Assembly (NCBI GenBank): GCA_963805405.1
Contig: CAWDUC010000020.1
Span: 434,001-498,000 of the forward strand
Length of the DNA stretch: 64,000 nucleotides
Source of the DNA: JAEUMG01 sp963805405
GTDB lineage: Bacteria > Pseudomonadota > Alphaproteobacteria > Rhizobiales > Aestuariivirgaceae
Direction of reading: 5' to 3'
Part shown: positions 1 through 7,701 of the stretch, piece by piece
How positions within the stretch are numbered: position 1 is the stretch's first letter
Layout of the letters: the number at the start of each line of letters is the position of its first letter
Made by a program: the position numbers and the translations under genes
The notes under the pieces: generated by a model
What the model was told of the DNA's origin: nothing
Databases searched by the model: none
The model's input: only the letters and a program-made list of their open reading frames with translations

Positions 1-71
1 CCTGGATCTACCTTCCCTGGGACATGGGACTGCAGTTCTCCCCGCCGATCCGGGACGGTGCCAAGGGTTAG
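1..71 (+). CDS. 3' end of an unidentified protein gene
   Basis: Reading from base 3, an open frame of 22 codons ends at TAG (69-71) and finishes with the residues DMGLQFSPPIRDGAKG. Nothing upstream is visible, so the product cannot be named. The call rests on the absence of another open frame and on the position just before a tRNA gene; it could also be chance. Confidence 0.35.
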   Translation, partial: WIYLPWDMGLQFSPPIRDGAKG

Positions 72-81
72 AAGCACGCAT

Positions 82-167
82 GGCCGCGTGGTGGAATGGT
101 AGACACAGCAGACTTAAAATCTGCAACTCGAAAGGGTGTCCCGGTTCGAGTCCGGGCGCGGCCACCA
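82..167 (+). tRNA. tRNA-Leu (anticodon TAA)
   Basis: The 7-bp acceptor stem GGCCGCG (82-88) pairs perfectly with CGCGGCC (157-163), followed by discriminator A and an encoded CCA (165-167). The anticodon stem GCAGA/TCTGC encloses the loop CTTAAAA with TAA at 115-117, reading UUA leucine codons. A long variable arm and the GGTTCGAGTCC T-arm fit class II tRNA-Leu. Confidence 0.97.
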
Positions 168-188
168 ACACTATCAATTGGTTATGGT

Positions 189-223
189 GCCCCCCGAACA
201 GACCGGCCGTTCGGGGCGGTTTC
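189..223. terminator. Rho-independent terminator-like hairpin
   Basis: CCCCGAAC (192-199) pairs with GTTCGGGG (209-216), followed by CGGTTTCGG. It lies 22 bases past tRNA-Leu and just before the stop of the convergent small gene, so it could serve both. The T-tract is short. Confidence 0.55.
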
Positions 224-227
224 GGCA

Positions 228-452
228 TCAGGCGAGCCCGTCCTTAGCGCCATTTTGACGGACCTCGCGGTCGAGCGCCTTCCGGACAAACTCCACAGAA
301 TCGATCGCGCTCCCCAACCGGGCTCGAAACGTCTCGATCGCTTCCTTCATCGGCGGCGGCAGGTCTCCCCAGTAGTCGATGACGTTGCTCATCGCCTCCT
401 CGACAGTTCTCACCATCTCCTCGGTCGCGATTTCGCGGTAGGTTCTGGGCAT
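228..452 (-). CDS. small hypothetical helical protein
   Basis: This encodes about 74 residues rich in Glu/Arg/Ala helices (for example EEAMSNVIDYWGDLPPPMKE), with no signal peptide or recognisable domain. ATG at 452 was chosen because GGAGAGGA lies about 10 bases upstream; a TTG at 461 is in frame but too close to that Shine-Dalgarno. It converges with tRNA-Leu. Function unknown. Confidence 0.55.
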   Translation of the reverse strand: MPRTYREIATEEMVRTVEEAMSNVIDYWGDLPPPMKEAIETFRARLGSAIDSVEFVRKALDREVRQNGAKDGLA

Positions 453-565
453 TGGGGCCAAATCCTCTCCTGCAATTGCGCTTCATTCCAGAACGGCTCA
501 ACTTCGCGGCACTTGCCTGTAGCCGCATGTCAGGCAAAACTACGCCTGATGGGGAGGGCGCTCCA

Positions 566-766
566 ATGCCGAATCAGCTCAGGAACCATGGAAAGTCCTG
601 GACGCCGAAAGAACTCAAAGTGCTTAGGCAACTCGTGAAAGAGAATACGTCAGGACCCGCGATCGGATTGAAACTTGGGCGTACCGAAGATGCGATCTAC
701 GCGAAAGCGGCCCAGGAAAACATCGTGTTGAGGCGGATGAGGCGCCTCTCTCGCAAACAGAAGTGA
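566..766 (+). CDS. small SANT/Myb-like putative DNA-binding protein
   Basis: A 66-residue basic protein. The core SWTPKELKVLRQLVKENTSG followed by IGLKLGRTEDAIYAKA has the spacing of a SANT/Myb-like helix-turn-helix, common in short rhizobial proteins. ATG at 566 was chosen over an earlier in-frame ATG at 452 because GGGGAGGG precedes it and similarity to the family starts there. No partner gene is evident; regulator or nucleoid role is inference. Confidence 0.6.
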   Translation: MPNQLRNHGKSWTPKELKVLRQLVKENTSGPAIGLKLGRTEDAIYAKAAQENIVLRRMRRLSRKQK

Positions 767-887
767 ATCGCCAGGCCTCTTGATCAACCTTTAAACTTGG
801 CTTTGACCTGCCAAGTCCGTGAAATCGTGTGCTGCCGGGGTTGATCTTATGCATTGACTGCTGGCGCGTGAGCACCCACACGAGTGC

Positions 888-1025
888 ATGGGCAGAATAG
901 TCACCTTGTATTGCCAAAGCTGCGGCAACGAATTCGTCAGAGAGATGACTGAATCAGACGCCATTCCCAAATGCCCGCGATGCCAGGGCAAAAAGGTCCA
1001 GCGCAAGACAAAGCCGGGCAGGTGA
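888..1025 (+). CDS. 45-residue zinc-ribbon protein
   Basis: ATG at 888 opens a 45-residue frame with two CxxC knuckles (CQSC and CPRC) about 21 residues apart and a basic tail, the minimal layout of a zinc ribbon. It stops at 1025, only 7 bases before the amidoligase gene, so the two are likely co-transcribed and possibly coupled. Zinc binding follows from the motif; a role as partner or targeting subunit of the amidoligase is inference. Confidence 0.65.
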   Translation: MGRIVTLYCQSCGNEFVREMTESDAIPKCPRCQGKKVQRKTKPGR

Positions 1026-1032
1026 TCTAGCA

Positions 1033-2088
1033 GTGGAAATGAGGTGGAAGGCGGGGTTCGAGGTCGAACTCTTGGCGCCACGCGGGACGACCCGGGAGGA
1101 TCTCGCGCGGCGGATCGCCGCGCGATGCGGTGGCTCGGTCGAGCGGATATTCTATCCACAATCCGAGCCAAGCAAGGTTCCGGGCACACCCACCTTCGAG
1201 AACCTGACAATCGGGTTCAGGGCTCTGAACGCGGACAAGGCGCCGGTCGCGGCCTTCGTAGATGATGTGACATTGCGGCGCGGCCTCGACAAAGCCGCCC
1301 CGCCGAGGAACGGCTGGTACCGCATTGTCAGCGATGATGCCCGGCTCCTGCAATTGGTCATGTATCACTGTGACCCGACTGCCGTGCTCGATACCGTCCT
1401 TGAGCCTGTGGCGAGGTTGTTCAAGACCGAGCTTGGGCGGCATCCGTCGGGCATGGTCAAGGTCGTCGACCAGCGCAACGTCTCCGTGGCGCTTGCCGCC
1501 TACGCATCGGGCGAGCGGGAGCGAGCCTGTGAAATCATAACGGCGCCGATGGAAGAGCAGCATCTGCAACGGCTGACGCTATTGCTTGACGAAGCCAAGG
1601 CAGCCGGTTTCGAAGTGCCCTGGGAGGGAGCCACCCACATCCATTTCGATAGCGCGCGGCTCAAATCAGCCAACGCGATCGCCAACATCGCGCGACTGTT
1701 TTTGCGGCACGGGCAGTATTTGAAGCAGCATGTCGGAACAAATCCCAATTGTGTGCGGCTTGGCGCCTGGCCCCGCGCATTCGTAAAGCTTGCGACGTCT
1801 CCAGAGTTTCCAGTATTGGAGTGGGATATGGCCGTGGAAAAGCTTCGAGAATGCAAGTTATCCAAGTATTGCGACTTCAACCTCGTGAATGTGATTGGCG
1901 AGAACCCGAAAAAGCAGACTTTCGAAGTTCGTATTCTTCCTGCGAGCCTTGAGGCAGCGCGGATCATTCAGGCGGGGCAGGTCTTCGAAGCGATATTGGA
2001 GTGGTGCGCGAGCGTGCCGGCGCTCACGACACGTCTTCCGGACACTTCCGAGGCCTTGACGAGAGAACTGGACCTGCCGCGTATCTAG
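1033..2088 (+). CDS. amidoligase-family enzyme (Amidoligase_2, COOH-NH2 ligase fold)
   Basis: A 351-residue protein beginning GFEVELLAP (residues 8-16), the hallmark first strand of the glutamine-synthetase-like amidoligase family. It continues with THIHFDSARL (about 209-218) and ends with the strand TFEVRILPAS, which correspond to the metal/ATP-binding strands of that fold. Such enzymes are expected to form amide bonds between a carboxylate and an amine using ATP; the substrate here is unknown. GTG at 1033 follows the zinc-ribbon stop (1025) by 7 bases; ATG at 1039 is an alternative start. No gamma-glutamylcyclotransferase-like or papain-like partner, often seen near such genes, is visible. 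Confidence 0.8.
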   Translation: MEMRWKAGFEVELLAPRGTTREDLARRIAARCGGSVERIFYPQSEPSKVPGTPTFENLTIGFRALNADKAPVAAFVDDVTLRRGLDKAAPPRNGWYRIVSDDARLLQLVMYHCDPTAVLDTVLEPVARLFKTELGRHPSGMVKVVDQRNVSVALAAYASGERERACEIITAPMEEQHLQRLTLLLDEAKAAGFEVPWEGATHIHFDSARLKSANAIANIARLFLRHGQYLKQHVGTNPNCVRLGAWPRAFVKLATSPEFPVLEWDMAVEKLRECKLSKYCDFNLVNVIGENPKKQTFEVRILPASLEAARIIQAGQVFEAILEWCASVPALTTRLPDTSEALTRELDLPRI

Positions 2089-2205
2089 CTTTGCAAGGGC
2101 AGGGCCAGACGCGGGGCGCAAAAATATATTTTTGTTTGCCGATGGTTCCATTGCATTCGCAATACCTCCTGATACCGTCCGCGCCGTCATTATGGAGGAC
2201 GGCCG

Positions 2206-2653
2206 ATGACTTGGAACTGCCTTGATCGCGAGACGACAATTAAGTTTGCTCGCGTATTGGTCATGAGCACATCACTCACCCTGGCTACGGCCGGAATGCT
2301 CGAACCGGCATTCGCGAAAGGACTTTTCCTCGGTATTTCTCAGCAAGGGCTATAATTACTGCGATGCCAAACTGCTTGCTGGGTTTTGGGGGGTGGGCGT
2401 CGACCAGGCCAAGTCGACAGGCGGCGAGAAGATAGCCAACGGACTCGCCAAGAATCTGAGGAACATGTTGGGCCAGGCGCGGCAGCAAGGTCGCTGCGAT
2501 TGGAGCGACACTGGCTACAGTTACGAGGACGCGGAAGCCCTGGCGCGCTACTGGGGCCGCTCGGTCGATGAAGCGAAGTCGAAAGTCGCCGATTTGTACA
2601 CGGCAGGCGATGCTAAGCAGGTAAACAGGGCGCTGAAGAAGGCCCGCGGCTAG
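2206..2653 (+). CDS. small secreted protein of unknown function (frameshifted)
   Basis: ATG at 2206 (GGAGG upstream) starts a basic region and a hydrophobic stretch ending in Ala-Phe-Ala, a plausible signal peptide. Near 2341 the frame must move by one base (one base too many in TCTCAGC) to continue as KGYNYCDAKLLAGFWGVGVD to the stop at 2653. The joined product has about 148 residues with two Cys and a WSDTGYSYEDAEALARYWGR segment. It ends 41 bases before the VHL-beta gene and probably shares its transcript. Function unknown; a real pseudogene is possible. Confidence 0.55.
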
Positions 2654-2694
2654 CACAACTCTGCAATACCATCTGCAATCGACGGGAGTGCTCG

Positions 2695-3456
2695 ATGCGC
2701 CGCATCTTCGCTATGCTTGCTGTGTTGTCGCTGTGGATCGTCGCGACTGCCTCGGCCCATGCGGCCTGCAATGAACAGGGGCTGCGATCGCAGAAGGGTG
2801 ACAAGCCCACAACGATCGAGTTCATCAACAAGTCCAAGCGGACGGTGAACGTCTACTGGGTCGACTACAAGGGCAAGCGAGTGCTTTATCACACGCTACG
2901 CCCCGGTCAGCGCGCTGGACAGGATACCTACCGTACTCATCCGTGGATCATCACCACGGAAAAGGGGAAGTGTCTCGAAAGCGTGGTCGCGGTCAAGGGC
3001 AAGAACCGGCTGGTCTATGCTGGTGGCGGCGGCGGTGACTTTGCCGGCAACAGTTCCGATGACGATGAAAGTGCCGATGGTGAAGACGACGAAGATTTTG
3101 CCGGGACCACGAAAAAGCCATCGAAGCAGACCGCTTCGGTTGGCTTTTGTGGAAATTACAAGCAGACGACCTCCAGTGCCGGGCAGTGCTCAAACTGCAC
3201 TTTGATGATCGCCGACAATCCCGAGATCCAGAAATACTTCGTCGAATCAAGCAGTGGCTGGAGCGCCGAGGCGACCTGGGTCGAAGGCGACGCCTCGGTT
3301 GCCGACGGCAAAGGCAAGTGGAAAAGCGGCCTTGGCCATGCCTTTTCCGGGAAGAGCTTCGAACTCAGCATGACCCAGCAGGGCAAGAAGCTCGACATCG
3401 TCATGGATCACAAGGGAACCGGCATTATCCGCGCGAGCTTCCGCTGTACCGACTGA
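2695..3456 (+). CDS. secreted protein with VHL-beta-like domain and Cys-rich C-terminal domain
   Basis: 253 residues. Residues 1-24 form a Sec signal peptide ending AHAAC. Residues 38-98 match the von Hippel-Lindau beta-domain pattern: IEFINKSKRTVNVYWVDYKG, a Y-x-L-x-PG turn, then THPWI. In VHL this fold binds a peptide; here it is presumably periplasmic or secreted. An acidic linker (DDDESADGEDDED) follows, then a C-terminal domain with four Cys (FCGNY, QCSNC, FRCTD). Start supported by GGGAG upstream. A second VHL-beta gene lies at 5388. No enzymatic motif; a binding or scaffolding role is inference. Confidence 0.75.
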   Translation: MRRIFAMLAVLSLWIVATASAHAACNEQGLRSQKGDKPTTIEFINKSKRTVNVYWVDYKGKRVLYHTLRPGQRAGQDTYRTHPWIITTEKGKCLESVVAVKGKNRLVYAGGGGGDFAGNSSDDDESADGEDDEDFAGTTKKPSKQTASVGFCGNYKQTTSSAGQCSNCTLMIADNPEIQKYFVESSSGWSAEATWVEGDASVADGKGKWKSGLGHAFSGKSFELSMTQQGKKLDIVMDHKGTGIIRASFRCTD

Positions 3457-3682
3457 CGCATTCCTTCATCTGACGACAAGATCTGCCGTCAACACGCGTG
3501 GCGGCAGCTTTTGCTTGTAACGGCGTGGCAGGCGTACTACATCGCTGTGATCGAGTTTCGGCCGAATTGAATTGGCCCGTGACGTTAAGCGTCGGTCTGA
3601 CAATCTTCTTCCCAAATTCTCGATGACTGAACCGGCCGCGATTTCGTGGCCTATCTCAACGCGTATTTGAAAGATTTGTCTC

Positions 3683-3892
3683 ATGACGCAAGGAACTGTG
3701 AAGTGGTTTGACGGCCAAAAGGGTTTTGGCTTCATCCAGCCGGAAGACGGCACCAAGGACGTATTCGTGCATATTTCGGCCGTTGAACGCGCCGGCATGC
3801 GCAGTCTCAATGAAGGTCAAAAGGTCTCGTTCGACCTGGTCTCCGATCGCAAGACCGGTAAGGCATCGGCCGACAATCTTCGCGCCGTCTAA
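3683..3892 (+). CDS. cspA: cold-shock domain protein (CspA family)
   Basis: A 69-residue single cold-shock domain with RNP1 (KGFGFI) and RNP2 (VFVHI), the nucleic-acid-binding faces of the OB fold; length is typical. It acts as an RNA chaperone or antiterminator in the cytoplasm. A gap of 226 bases precedes it and probably carries a long 5' leader as in other csp genes (inference). The family has many paralogs, so the exact csp name is uncertain. Confidence 0.93.
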   Translation: MTQGTVKWFDGQKGFGFIQPEDGTKDVFVHISAVERAGMRSLNEGQKVSFDLVSDRKTGKASADNLRAV

Positions 3893-3966
3893 CGAGAATA
3901 CCCTTGGCGTAGGGGCCCTGACCACGGATGTACTGGCAGGGCTCGCTACTTCAGGCGCCGTAGGCG

Positions 3967-3983
3967 GGCCCCTTAACGGGGCC
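3967..3983. terminator. GC-rich hairpin between cspA and rpsU
   Basis: GGCCCC (3967-3972) pairs with GGGGCC (3978-3983) around a TTAAC loop, inside a larger imperfect GGCGCC...GCGCC fold. There is no T-tract, so termination of cspA here is only possible. Confidence 0.35.
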
Positions 3984-4072
3984 GCGCCAAAAGCATCATA
4001 CCTCCTGCGGGAGAATGTCCGACAAACCAAAAACAATGAATGCGCGAATACTCCGCGCAAAGGAGGACTTGC

Positions 4073-4333
4073 ATGCAGGTAATCGTTCGAGACAACAACG
4101 TCGATCAGGCGATGCGCGTTCTCAAGAAGAAGATGCAGCGTGAAGGTATCTTCCGCGAGATCAAGCTTCGCCGTGCTTATGAAAAGCCCTCGGAGCGCCG
4201 CGTTCGCGAGAAAGCCGAAGCGATCCGCCGGGCGAAGAAGCTGGCGCGCAAGAAAGCCCAACGCGAGGGGCTGCTTCCGATGCCGAAACCGAAGGTTAGA
4301 CCGGACGGCCGGGTCGCCACTCCGCGGTTTTAG
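4073..4333 (+). CDS. rpsU: 30S ribosomal protein S21
   Basis: 86 residues starting MQVIVRDNNVDQAMRVLKKK, the S21 N-terminus, followed by a long basic helix and a Lys/Arg-rich tail. Length fits alphaproteobacterial S21. ATG at 4073 was chosen because AAAGGAGG sits 6 bases upstream; the earlier in-frame ATG at 4040 would add residues foreign to the family. Cold-shock/S21 pairing is common in Rhizobiales. Confidence 0.96.
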   Translation: MQVIVRDNNVDQAMRVLKKKMQREGIFREIKLRRAYEKPSERRVREKAEAIRRAKKLARKKAQREGLLPMPKPKVRPDGRVATPRF

Positions 4334-4361
4334 CCAGCGGGAGGCGAAGGCCTTCGTTCGG

Positions 4362-4769
4362 TCAGGCAGGATTGATCACAGTCAATCCTTCGTCGCGGTG
4401 CTTGGTCATTAACTCCGTCTTGATCTTTTCGGCCTCCGGCGCGTTCACATTCCAGGCCGCAAAAGCCAACTTGAACTCGTCGATGATGCCTGTCTTCAGC
4501 CATTGCAGCAACGCCGCATGGTCGGCTTCAAGCATCTCCTTGGGACGCTTGAGTGCCATTGCCGAAAGGCTGGCGCGTACGTCGCCCTTCCACAAATAGA
4601 CAAATACCCGATCCTGCCGTTTGATGGTCCCCACGGACATATCGCCCCATAATCCCGCGCCCCTCTGGGCCTCCTCGTGGGCAAGCCGCTTCTGACGCAG
4701 GGCGTCGGACTTAATCTGCAATGGCGCGGCGGCGGTCTTGGGTTGGGGGCTGCGTGATTTGAATGCCAT
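4362..4769 (-). CDS. conserved hypothetical protein
   Basis: 135 residues, basic at the N-terminus and helical afterwards (ALLQWLKTGIIDEFKLAFAAWN), without signal peptide or transmembrane segment. ATG at 4769 has AAGGAAGG upstream at good spacing. It converges with rpsU. I do not recognise the family. Confidence 0.6.
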   Translation of the reverse strand: MAFKSRSPQPKTAAAPLQIKSDALRQKRLAHEEAQRGAGLWGDMSVGTIKRQDRVFVYLWKGDVRASLSAMALKRPKEMLEADHAALLQWLKTGIIDEFKLAFAAWNVNAPEAEKIKTELMTKHRDEGLTVINPA

Positions 4770-4984
4770 CAGTACCTTCCTTAGCGAGCCATACCGATGG
4801 AACGGGAGTTCCTTGATCAGATCGGGCTTCAGGTCTCGCTGGGGTGCCGCACTGTCGGTCTGCCGGCACCGTGCGCTCAGTCGTAATTGCAAGCAAGCTT
4901 ATTCGGCCGCAGGTTTTTCAATATTGCCCTCACGACGCAATAAAGGCAGGTTGACGCAAAGCCGAGTCCTTCGGGAGCAAATCA

Positions 4985-5374
4985 ATGAATGCACTACGAG
5001 TCTATCGTCTCGCTGAAGATGAGGCGGGCGTGAGTTCTTTCGATGAATACGAGTTGTCGCGAACGCTCAACGACTTCGCGCCACCAGCGGTGCCATTTTA
5101 TACCTCGGCTATCGAAAAAGCCTCCGGCTATACCGTCATCCGCATTCCCGTCGGTTGGGAAGGAGCGCTGCACCGGTCGCCTTTCCGCCAGATGATGTTT
5201 TGTTGGGCAGGGGCTCTGAAGGTCACGGCGACGGATGGAAGCGTGAGGACAGTCAGTGTCGGCGATGCCTGGCTCATGGCTGACAATCACGGCAAGGGAC
5301 ACCAAAGCCAAGTCGTCTCCGAAGTCCCATTCGATGCGGTGATCATCATTCTCGATAAACCAGATCAAACATGA
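4985..5374 (+). CDS. cupin-domain protein
   Basis: 129 residues. The central part has the double-stranded beta-helix pattern of a cupin: RIPVGWEGALHRSPFRQ, then FCWAGALKVTATDGS, SVGDAWLMAD and a GHQSQVV strand. The canonical HxH of motif 1 is reduced to a single His, so metal binding is uncertain. GGGAG precedes ATG. It lies 13 bases before the second VHL-beta gene and likely shares its transcript. Confidence 0.7.
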   Translation: MNALRVYRLAEDEAGVSSFDEYELSRTLNDFAPPAVPFYTSAIEKASGYTVIRIPVGWEGALHRSPFRQMMFCWAGALKVTATDGSVRTVSVGDAWLMADNHGKGHQSQVVSEVPFDAVIIILDKPDQT

Positions 5375-5387
5375 AAGGACGGAGACT

Positions 5388-5759
5388 ATGAAACTGACGG
5401 CATTTAGCGGGCTTGCGATCGCCACGACGATTGCTCTTGGGATCGCGAGTGGAGACGCAGAAGCCGCGGGCTGCAACCTGGGCGCGAAGTCGAAGAAATC
5501 GACCGCTTCGGTCAAAGTTAAATTCGTCAACAAAAGTGGCGAGTATCGTGGCGTGTTCTGGCTCGATTACAATGGCAAGATGGTGAACTACGCCAATCTC
5601 AATCCCGGAGAGAGTTATACAATTGATACTTTCGTTTCACATCCGTGGGTCTTTACCGACGGTCCAGGCAATTGCATCGAGATGTTCTATCCGGCCAAAG
5701 GCAAGAACCGCTACAATCTCACGGTCAAATCGCCAGGCTTTGGCCAGGACGGAGACTGA
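5388..5759 (+). CDS. secreted VHL-beta-like domain protein
   Basis: 123 residues: a signal peptide to about residue 26 (GDAEAAG), then essentially one VHL-beta-like domain: VKVKFVNKSGEYRGVFWLDY, NLNPGESYTIDTF, SHPWVFTDG, NCIEMFYPAKGKNRY. It shares the N-K-S, W-x-D-Y-x-G, L-x-PG and HPW landmarks and the terminal GKNR with the protein at 2695, so the two are paralogs, this one lacking the acidic linker and C-terminal domain. It follows the cupin gene by 13 bases and precedes a terminator. Confidence 0.8.
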   Translation: MKLTAFSGLAIATTIALGIASGDAEAAGCNLGAKSKKSTASVKVKFVNKSGEYRGVFWLDYNGKMVNYANLNPGESYTIDTFVSHPWVFTDGPGNCIEMFYPAKGKNRYNLTVKSPGFGQDGD

Positions 5760-5766
5760 CAAACGG

Positions 5767-5800
5767 AAACCCCGCCGGCCGGGGGCGACTGACGGGGTTT
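5767..5800. terminator. Rho-independent terminator
   Basis: AAACCCCG (5767-5774) pairs with CGGGGTTT (5793-5800); the 3' arm supplies the U residues. It ends the cupin/VHL-beta transcript, 7 bases after the stop codon. Confidence 0.8.
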
Positions 5801-5937
5801 CGTTGATGCAGCAATATCTTTCGACCTGCCGCACATAGCCAGAATGCGGTCGTCCATTTTGAGTTCCCGAAAAACTTGCGTTGTTCACGACAATTATTTC
5901 GGATACCAGTAAATGGACAGTCGCTGGGTTCGAGGTC

Positions 5938-6162
5938 ATGGACGGGGCAAAGAAGCGGGGCAGACCGGCGACAGGGCGCGGTGAGCAGGTGCAGGTCAGG
6001 CTGCAGCCTATGTTACTGAAACAGATTGATCTCTGGAGAGGCAATCGAGACGAGGCGCCGAGCCGGCCGGAGGCAATCAGGCGGTTGATCCAGCTCGGCC
6101 TCGCCGCCCATCCGGCACGGCGCACACAATCGATCGTCCATTCACCGGACGACCCCGACTGA
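5938..6162 (+). CDS. ribbon-helix-helix regulator of the GRPATG type
   Basis: 74 residues. KKRGRPATGRGEQVQVRLQP gives a basic arm and the DNA-contacting ribbon strand; LLKQIDLWRG and RPEAIRRLIQLGL give the two helices of an RHH (CopG/Arc-like) fold. ATG at 5938 keeps the conserved N-terminus close to the start; a TTG at 5881 would add 19 unrelated residues. Paralogs lie at 23987-24178 and 24641-24850. No coupled downstream gene is seen here. Confidence 0.75.
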   Translation: MDGAKKRGRPATGRGEQVQVRLQPMLLKQIDLWRGNRDEAPSRPEAIRRLIQLGLAAHPARRTQSIVHSPDDPD

Positions 6163-6274
6163 ACCTCGCCGTTGATTGAAATTTAGGGTTAACCAAAGAT
6201 TCACAGCATGCTTTGTTGCACTGCAAAGGCGGTGCATATGAGGGCATACGAGATGGGGCATCTCGGTGGAAGAC

Positions 6275-6379
6275 ATGATACGAAGAGAACCTGTGATTAG
6301 CGAACGTGCAATACTCACGTTCGTCGGATGCCTCGCCCTGATTGTCGCTGCGATGGCGGTGATGCGCTGGGTCGTTTGA
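6275..6379 (+). CDS. 34-residue single-pass membrane protein
   Basis: ATG at 6275 opens a frame with a charged N-terminus (MIRREPVISERA) and one hydrophobic helix (ILTFVGCLALIVAAMAVMRW) ending at TGA 6379. A terminator follows 28 bases later. The layout matches the small membrane proteins at 18217, 22082 and 24516. Function unknown. Confidence 0.45.
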   Translation: MIRREPVISERAILTFVGCLALIVAAMAVMRWVV

Positions 6380-6406
6380 AGCAGACGAAAGACTCTGAAG
6401 AGAAAT

Positions 6407-6439
6407 GGCGCTGTCCCGATTGGAGCGGCGCCTTTTTCT
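6407..6439 (+). terminator. Rho-independent terminator
   Basis: GGCGCTGTCCC (6407-6417) pairs with GGAGCGGCGCC (6422-6432) through two G-U pairs and one mismatch around a GATT loop, followed by TTTTTCTTTT. It is a good terminator for the small membrane-protein gene just upstream. Confidence 0.75.
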
Positions 6440-6618
6440 TTTCCACGGAGCATTGCGGTTTTTAATCCGCCTACAGATTAATCCGGCAAATTCTTTGTGC
6501 GCAATGGCTCTCGGGGTCAAAGCTGACGCTGTGACGTTTGCCACAATTCAAGCGTTGACCGGGCAGGGCGCAGCACGGTAGTTTTCCTCCAACCGTGAGG
6601 GGAATCGCGGGCAAAAGA

Positions 6619-6660
6619 GAGGGGGCGGTGGTCCGATGACCTTGCCCCCTCATCTGTTTT
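6619..6660. terminator. strong hairpin upstream of the CDF gene
   Basis: GAGGGGGC (6619-6626) and GCCCCCTC (6644-6651) are perfect inverted arms with GGTCC-type pairing inside the loop, followed by ATCTGTTTT. Only about 100 bases separate it from the CDF start, so it may be a terminator or a leader element. Apart from this hairpin and the terminator before it, 6380-6749 shows no gene I can support. Confidence 0.45.
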
Positions 6661-6749
6661 CGGCAGGCAATCACCTGCACAAACAGAACTGAAGCCGCTA
6701 GTATCTAGTATATTGTGCTGGCTGCGCGACTCGCGCGTGCGAGGCATGA

Positions 6750-7694
6750 GTGACCCACGACAATCACGACCACGGCGAAGCCGGTCATCATCACCAGCAT
6801 GGCGAACATGGCCATTCGCATGGGCCGGCGAATTATGACCGTGCCTTCGCGATCGGCATCACGCTCAATCTCGGCTTCGTCGTCATCGAGGCGCTCTACG
6901 GCTTCCTCGCCAATTCAATGGCGCTGCTTGCCGATGCCGGTCACAATCTTTCCGACGTGCTGGGCCTCGTCATCGCCTGGGGTGCGAGCGTTCTGGCGAA
7001 GCGGCCGCCCAGCGAGCGCTATACATACGGGTTGCGGAGCACGTCGATACTCGCGGCCTTGCTCAATGCGGTGTTTCTGCTGGTCGCCACGGGTGGCATT
7101 GCCTGGGAGGCGGTGCGCCGGTTTGCCGAACCCGCCTCCGTCGCAGGCCTGACGGTGATCATCGTCGCGGCGATCGGCATCGTGATCAACGGCGTCACTG
7201 CGTGGCTCTTCGCCTCGGGTCGCAAGGGCGACATCAATATCAAGGGCGCCTATCTTCACATGGCTGCCGATGCCGCGGTGTCGGCGGGCGTCGTGGTCGC
7301 CGGCGTGGTTATTCTTTACACAGGCTGGGGCTGGGTCGATCCCGCGGTCAGCCTTGTCATCGCAGCGATCATCGTCTGGGGAACCTGGGGCTTGTTCCGC
7401 GAGTCGATCGCCATGACGCTCAATGCGGTGCCTTCGGCGATCGACGCGGCCAAGGTCAAAACCTATCTCGCGGGATTGCCCGGCGTATCGCAAGTGCACG
7501 ATCTCCACATCTGGAGCATGAGCACGACTGAAACCGCGCTGACCGCGCATCTCGTCATGCCGGAAGGCGCTCCCGGCGACGCTTTTCTCACCCGCTTGGC
7601 CAAAGAGCTCTCGGTGCGCTTTGCCATCGTCCATCCGACGATCCAGATCGAATGCGGCGATGATTGCCATCTCGCGCCGGACAATGTGGTCTAG
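6750..7694 (+). CDS. cation diffusion facilitator (Zn/Co/Cd exporter, CzcD/DmeF type)
   Basis: 314 residues. A His-rich N-terminus (HDHGEAGHHHQHGEHGHSHG) is followed by six transmembrane helices; HNLSD in TM2 and HMAAD in TM5 supply the HxxxD pairs of the transport-site metal in Zn-type CDFs. The C-terminal domain (VHDLHIWSMS, VHPTIQIE) is the ferredoxin-like cytosolic regulatory fold. It exports divalent cations by proton antiport. GTG at 6750 is the start that gives the full His tail. The strong hairpin upstream could take part in regulation; metal specificity cannot be set. Confidence 0.9.
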   Translation: MTHDNHDHGEAGHHHQHGEHGHSHGPANYDRAFAIGITLNLGFVVIEALYGFLANSMALLADAGHNLSDVLGLVIAWGASVLAKRPPSERYTYGLRSTSILAALLNAVFLLVATGGIAWEAVRRFAEPASVAGLTVIIVAAIGIVINGVTAWLFASGRKGDINIKGAYLHMAADAAVSAGVVVAGVVILYTGWGWVDPAVSLVIAAIIVWGTWGLFRESIAMTLNAVPSAIDAAKVKTYLAGLPGVSQVHDLHIWSMSTTETALTAHLVMPEGAPGDAFLTRLAKELSVRFAIVHPTIQIECGDDCHLAPDNVV

Positions 7695-7701
7695 CCAGCA
7701 C

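Noticed and set aside
4798..4890. A 29-codon rightward frame between the hypothetical gene at 4769 and the cupin gene
   Set aside because: No ribosome site, no hydrophobic or motif content; chance frame.
6619..6651. Metal-responsive operator (RcnR/DmeR-like) upstream of the CDF gene
   Set aside because: The G-tract hairpin lacks the flanking TACT/AGTA-type bases of those sites and no regulator gene is adjacent.
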